DNA of 10,922 nucleotides from Symbiodinium natans (lineage: Eukaryota; Sar; Dinophyceae; Suessiales; Symbiodiniaceae), in contig CAJNDS010001683.1 of assembly GCA_905221605.1 (NCBI GenBank), forward strand, positions 1-10,922, written 5' to 3'. Position 1 is the first letter of the stretch, and every line of letters begins with the position of its first letter. The notes beneath the pieces are model-generated. The model had not been told where the DNA came from. It worked only from the letters and a program-made list of their open reading frames with translations, and did not search any database. Below, one piece after another: positions 8,258 through 10,922 of the stretch. The position numbers and the translations under genes are program-made.

Positions 8258-9626
8258 ATTTAAAATTATTAAAATTATTAAAATTATTAAAATTATTAAA
8301 ATTATTAAAATTATTAAAATTATTAATTTCTGCCCTGAGAGGCGCCCGGAAAATTAAAATTATTAAAATTATTAAAATTATTAAAATTATTAAAATTATT
8401 AAAATTATTTAAATGATTAAACTTATTAAAATTATTAATTTCTGCCCTGAGAGGCTCCCGGAAAATGAAAATTATTAAAATTAGTAAAATTTTTAAAATT
8501 ATTATTTTCTGCCCTGAGAGGCTCCCTGAAAATTAAAATTAGAAAAAATATTAAAATTATTAAAATTATTAATTTCTGCCCTGACAGGCTCCCGGAAAAT
8601 TAAAATTATTAAAATTATTAAAATTATTAAAATTATTAAAATTATTAATTTCTGCCCTGAGAGGCTCCCGGAAAATTAAAATTATTAAAATTATTAAAAT
8701 TATTAAAAATTATTAAAATTATGAAAAATAATTAAAATTATTAAAATTATTAATTTCTGCCCTGAGAGGCTCCCGGAAAATTAAAATTATTAAAATTATT
8801 AAAATTATTAAAATTATTAAAATTATTAAAATTATTAAAATTATTAAAATTATTATTTTCTGCCCTGAGAGGCTCCCTGAAAATTAAAATTAGAAAAAAT
8901 ATTAAAATTATTAAAATTATTAATGTCTGCCCTGAGAGGCTCCCGGAAAATTAAAATTATTAAAATTATTACAAATTATTAAAAATATTAAAATTATTAA
9001 AATTATTAAAAATATTAATTTCTGCCCTGAGAGGCTCCCCGAAAATTAAAATTATTAAAATTATTAAAATTATTAAAATTATTAAAATTATTAAAATTAT
9101 TAAAATTATTAATTTCTGCCCTGAGAGGCTCCCGGAAAATTAAAATTATTAAAATTATTAAAATTATTAAAATTATTAAAATTATTAAATTATTAAAATT
9201 ATTAAAATTATTAAAATTATTAATTTCTGCCCTGGGAGGCTCCCGGAAAATTAAAATTATTAAAATTATTAAAATTCTTAAAATTATTAAAATTATTAAA
9301 ATTATTAAAATTATTAAAATTATTAAAATTATTAAAATTATGAAAAATTATTAAAATTATTAATTTCTGCCCTGAGAGGCTCCCGGAAAATTAAAATTAT
9401 TAAAATTATTAAAATTATTAAAATTATTAATTTCTGCCCTGAGAGGCTCCCGGAAAATTAAAATTATTAAAATTATTAAAATTATTAAAAATATTAAAAT
9501 TATTATTTTCTGCCCTGAGAGGCTCCCGGAAAATTAAAATTATTAAAATTATTAAAATGATTAAAATTATTAAAATTATTAAAATTAATAAAATTATTAA
9601 AATTATGAAACCATTAATAATTAAAA
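8258..9626. repeat. AT-rich 9-bp minisatellite with GC islands, left (forward) arm
   Basis: Runs of the 9-bp unit AAAATTATT interrupted by 14 copies of a 27-bp island: TTT, then CTGCCCTGAGAGGCTCCCGG, then AAAA. Islands start at 8327, 8439, 8506, 8573, 8649, 8754, 8857, 8924, 9019, 9113, 9224, 9364, 9431 and 9507. Most start-to-start spacings equal a multiple of 9 plus 4 (67, 76, 94, 103, 112); exceptions such as 95, 105, 111 and 140 fit small indels. Variants include CCCTGAAAA (8506, 8857), CCCCGAAAA (9019), CTGGGAGG (9224) and CTGACAGG (8573). Ile/Lys repeat frames here come only from the 9-bp period. Confidence 0.95.
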
Positions 9627-9650
9627 TTTTAATAATTTTAATAGTTTCAA
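9600..9650. repeat. Orientation switch point of the AT array
   Basis: The array reverses strand here. The 14-bp perfect palindrome ATTAAAATTTTAAT (9620-9633) is centred at 9626/9627. It is flanked by GAAAC (9607-9611) and its complement GTTTC (9644-9648), nearly symmetric apart from a 2-bp indel. On the left all islands read CTGCCC...CCCGG; on the right all read CCGGG...GGGCAG. Confidence 0.85.
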
Positions 9651-10550
9651 AAATTTTAAGAATTTTAATAATTTTAATAATTCTAATAATTTTAATAATT
9701 TTAATTTTCCGGGAGTCTCTCAGGGCAGAAATTAATAATTTCAATAATTTTAATAATTTTAATAATTTTAATAATTTTAATAATTTTAATTTTCCGGGAG
9801 CCTCCCAGGGCAGAAATTAATATTTTAATAATTTTAATATTTTTCCTAATTTTAATAATTTTAATAATTTTAATTTTCCGGGAGCCTCTCAGGGCAGAAA
9901 TTAATAATTTTAATAATTTTAATATTTTTAATAATTTTAATAATTTTAATAATTTTAATAATTTTAATAATTTTAATTTTCCGGGAGCCTCTCAGGGCAG
10001 AAATTAATAATTTTAATAATTTTAATAATTTTAAAAATTTGAATAATTTTAATAATTTTAATAATTTTAATAATTTTAATAATTTTAATTTTCCGGGAGC
10101 CTCCCAGGGCAGAAATTAATAATTTTAATAATTTTAATAATTTTAATAATTTTAATAATTTTAATAATTTTAATTTTCGGGGAGCCTCTCAGGGCAGAAA
10201 TTAATAATTTTAATAATTTTAATAATTTTAATAATTTTAATAATTTTAATAATTTTAATAATTTTAATAATTTTAATAATTTTAATAATTTTAATAATTT
10301 TAATAATTTTAATAATTTTAATTTTCCGGGAGCCTCTCAGGGCAGAAATTAATAATTTTAATAATTTCAATAATTTTAATAATTTTAATTTTCCGGGAGC
10401 CTCTCATGGCAGAAAATAATATTTTTAATAATTTTAATAAATTTAATAATTTTAATAATTTTAATTTTCCGGGAGCCTTTCAGGGCAGAAATTAATAATT
10501 TTAATAATTTTAATATTGTTAATAATTTTAATTTTCCGGGAGCCTCTCAG
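9627..10550. repeat. AT-rich minisatellite with GC islands, right (reverse) arm
   Basis: The same compound repeat in reverse orientation: AATAATTTT runs with islands TTTT, CCGGGAGCCTCTCAGGGCAG, AAA. Islands start at 9705, 9790, 9874, 9977, 10089, 10174, 10322, 10389 and 10465, with a tenth at 10532 cut after CTCAG. Spacings 85, 103, 112, 148, 67 and 76 again equal a multiple of 9 plus 4. Variants include CCTCCCAGGG (9790, 10089), TTTTCGGGGAGCC (10174) and CTCATGGCAG (10389). Nothing else is seen here. Confidence 0.95.
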
Positions 10551-10639
10551 GATTATTAAAAATATTAAAATTATTAAAATTATTAAAATTATTAAAATTA
10601 TTAAAACTATTAAAATTATTAAAATTATTAATTTCTGCC
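10551..10639. repeat. Inverted 89-bp segment of the AT/GC array
   Basis: Within the reverse-oriented arm, these 89 bases are back in forward orientation. They begin right after the truncated island ending CCTCTCAG (10550) and end with a truncated forward island, TTTCTGCC (10632-10639). The reverse complement begins GGCAGAAATTAATAATTTT. Joined after CCTCTCAG it gives CCTCTCAGGGCAGAAATTAA, a complete standard island with its standard flank. This is therefore best read as a simple micro-inversion in place. Confidence 0.85.
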
Positions 10640-10664
10640 AACGTCCTTTTGAAATCCGACCGTA
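10640..10664. other. Right edge of the AT array, unique sequence
   Basis: AACGTCCTTTTGAAATCCGA follows the array directly. The stretch TTTTGAAATCCGA resembles TTTTAAATCCGA in the hairpin at 10816-10828, hinting that this end region has its own short dispersed motif. No gene seen. Confidence 0.5.
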
Positions 10665-10758
10665 GGGTCTATTTAGAAGCCGTGCTCTTCTAGGTTTATT
10701 ACATTTAGGTATATGGACCTGTATTATAAATCACAAGCCCCAGCTTCTAAATAGACCC
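10665..10758. repeat. 94-bp cassette bounded by 16-bp perfect inverted repeats
   Basis: GGGTCTATTTAGAAGC (10665-10680) is exactly complementary to GCTTCTAAATAGACCC (10743-10758), with 62 bp between. The layout is that of a very small MITE-like element or a stem-loop. I see no clear target-site duplication (CGTA on the left, GGTT on the right) and no coding capacity. A structured RNA or a recombination site is an alternative. The pairing is certain; the nature of the element is not. Confidence 0.75.
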
Positions 10759-10776
10759 GGTTTTGCTCACACACGG

Positions 10777-10789
10777 CCCCCCCCCCCCC
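10777..10789. repeat. Poly-C tract (13 C)
   Basis: Thirteen consecutive C between GG and TTCCCAG. The last nine pair with the nine-G tract at 10874-10882 in the adjoining hairpin. Homopolymer length is prone to sequencing error. Confidence 0.8.
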
Positions 10790-10882
10790 TTCCCAGAATT
10801 AAATAATTTAAATATTTTAAATCCGAAAGGGGCGTTTCGGATTTAAATTATTTAAATTATTTAATTCTGGGAAGGGGGGGGG
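10781..10882. repeat. 102-bp near-perfect hairpin with C/G-tract stem
   Basis: Arms 10781-10828 and 10835-10882 (48 bp each) pair without gaps and with one mismatch (10815 and 10848, both T). The 6-base loop is GGGGCG (10829-10834). The stem has a GC-tract base (nine C against nine G), then TTCCCAGAATTAAATAATTT, then AT-rich sequence, then ATCCGAAA next to the loop. Such palindromes can extrude as cruciforms and are often unstable; it could also be an assembly foldback artefact. No following T run on either strand suggests a simple bacterial-type terminator. Confidence 0.9.
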
Positions 10883-10922
10883 CCTGGTCGGGCCTGGCCC
10901 CCCCCCCCTTTTCGGATTTAAA
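10883..10922. repeat. Second C tract and partial copy of the hairpin motif
   Basis: After CC comes a 10-bp-spaced repeat of GGCCTGG (10881-10887, 10891-10897), then 11 C (10898-10908), then TTTTCGGATTTAAA to the window edge. The last 13 bases match the start of the hairpin's right arm (TTTCGGATTTAAA, 10835-10847), so further related sequence probably follows outside the window. Confidence 0.7.

Noticed and set aside
9427-9820. Ile-Ile-Lys repeat frames on both strands, also 10170-10370
   Set aside because: A 9-bp repeat without stops in some frames stays open automatically. Such peptides are expected from AAAATTATT and do not indicate coding.
8327-10551. Evenly spaced 27-bp islands read as a CRISPR array
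   Set aside because: The intervals between islands are themselves 9-bp AT repeats of variable length, not unique spacers. The islands flip orientation, and no cas gene is present.
10781-10882. Rho-independent terminator
   Set aside because: The stem is far too long and no gene or U tract accompanies it. The context is eukaryotic-type repeat DNA.

Overview
This window looks like non-coding, repeat-dominated eukaryotic nuclear DNA. I find no protein-coding gene, tRNA, rRNA, CRISPR array or operon that I can support. The evidence is kilobase-scale tandem satellite units, a nested foldback element, a 2.4-kb AT-rich compound minisatellite and long C/G-tract palindromes. I cannot name the organism. 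An alga or other protist, or any eukaryote with large satellite arrays, would fit; a bacterial chromosome or phage would not.

Layout. (1) Positions 1-8160 are a head-to-tail array of a ~2.25-kb unit: three full copies (1-2273, 2274-4522, 4523-6775) and a fourth cut off at 8160 after 1385 bases. The array probably runs on beyond the left edge. Each unit is a mosaic of at least three diverged copies of smaller, purine-rich sub-repeats, interrupted by a ~535-570 bp segment that is a long imperfect palindrome and resembles an amplified foldback element. (2) Positions 8161-8257 are a short unique linker. (3) Positions 8258-10639 are a compound array of a 9-bp AT repeat (AAAATTATT) punctuated by a 27-bp GC-rich island. 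There are 14 islands in one orientation, then a switch at about 9626/9627, then 10 islands in the other orientation. Variants at matching ordinal positions on the two sides suggest an ancient inverted duplication. (4) At its right end, 10551-10639 is flipped; reversing it by eye rebuilds a complete island exactly. (5) Positions 10640-10922 hold a 94-bp inverted-repeat cassette, a 102-bp near-perfect hairpin bounded by C and G tracts, and the start of what looks like another copy of that hairpin.

Open frames in the array are low-complexity products of purine/pyrimidine strand asymmetry. They are broken by small indels that are not multiples of three between unit copies. Those in the AT region (Ile-Ile-Lys repeats) exist only because a 9-bp period keeps a frame open. 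No genes work together here. The interest lies in the DNA architecture: satellite amplification, hairpin-tip loss, inverted duplication and micro-inversion.
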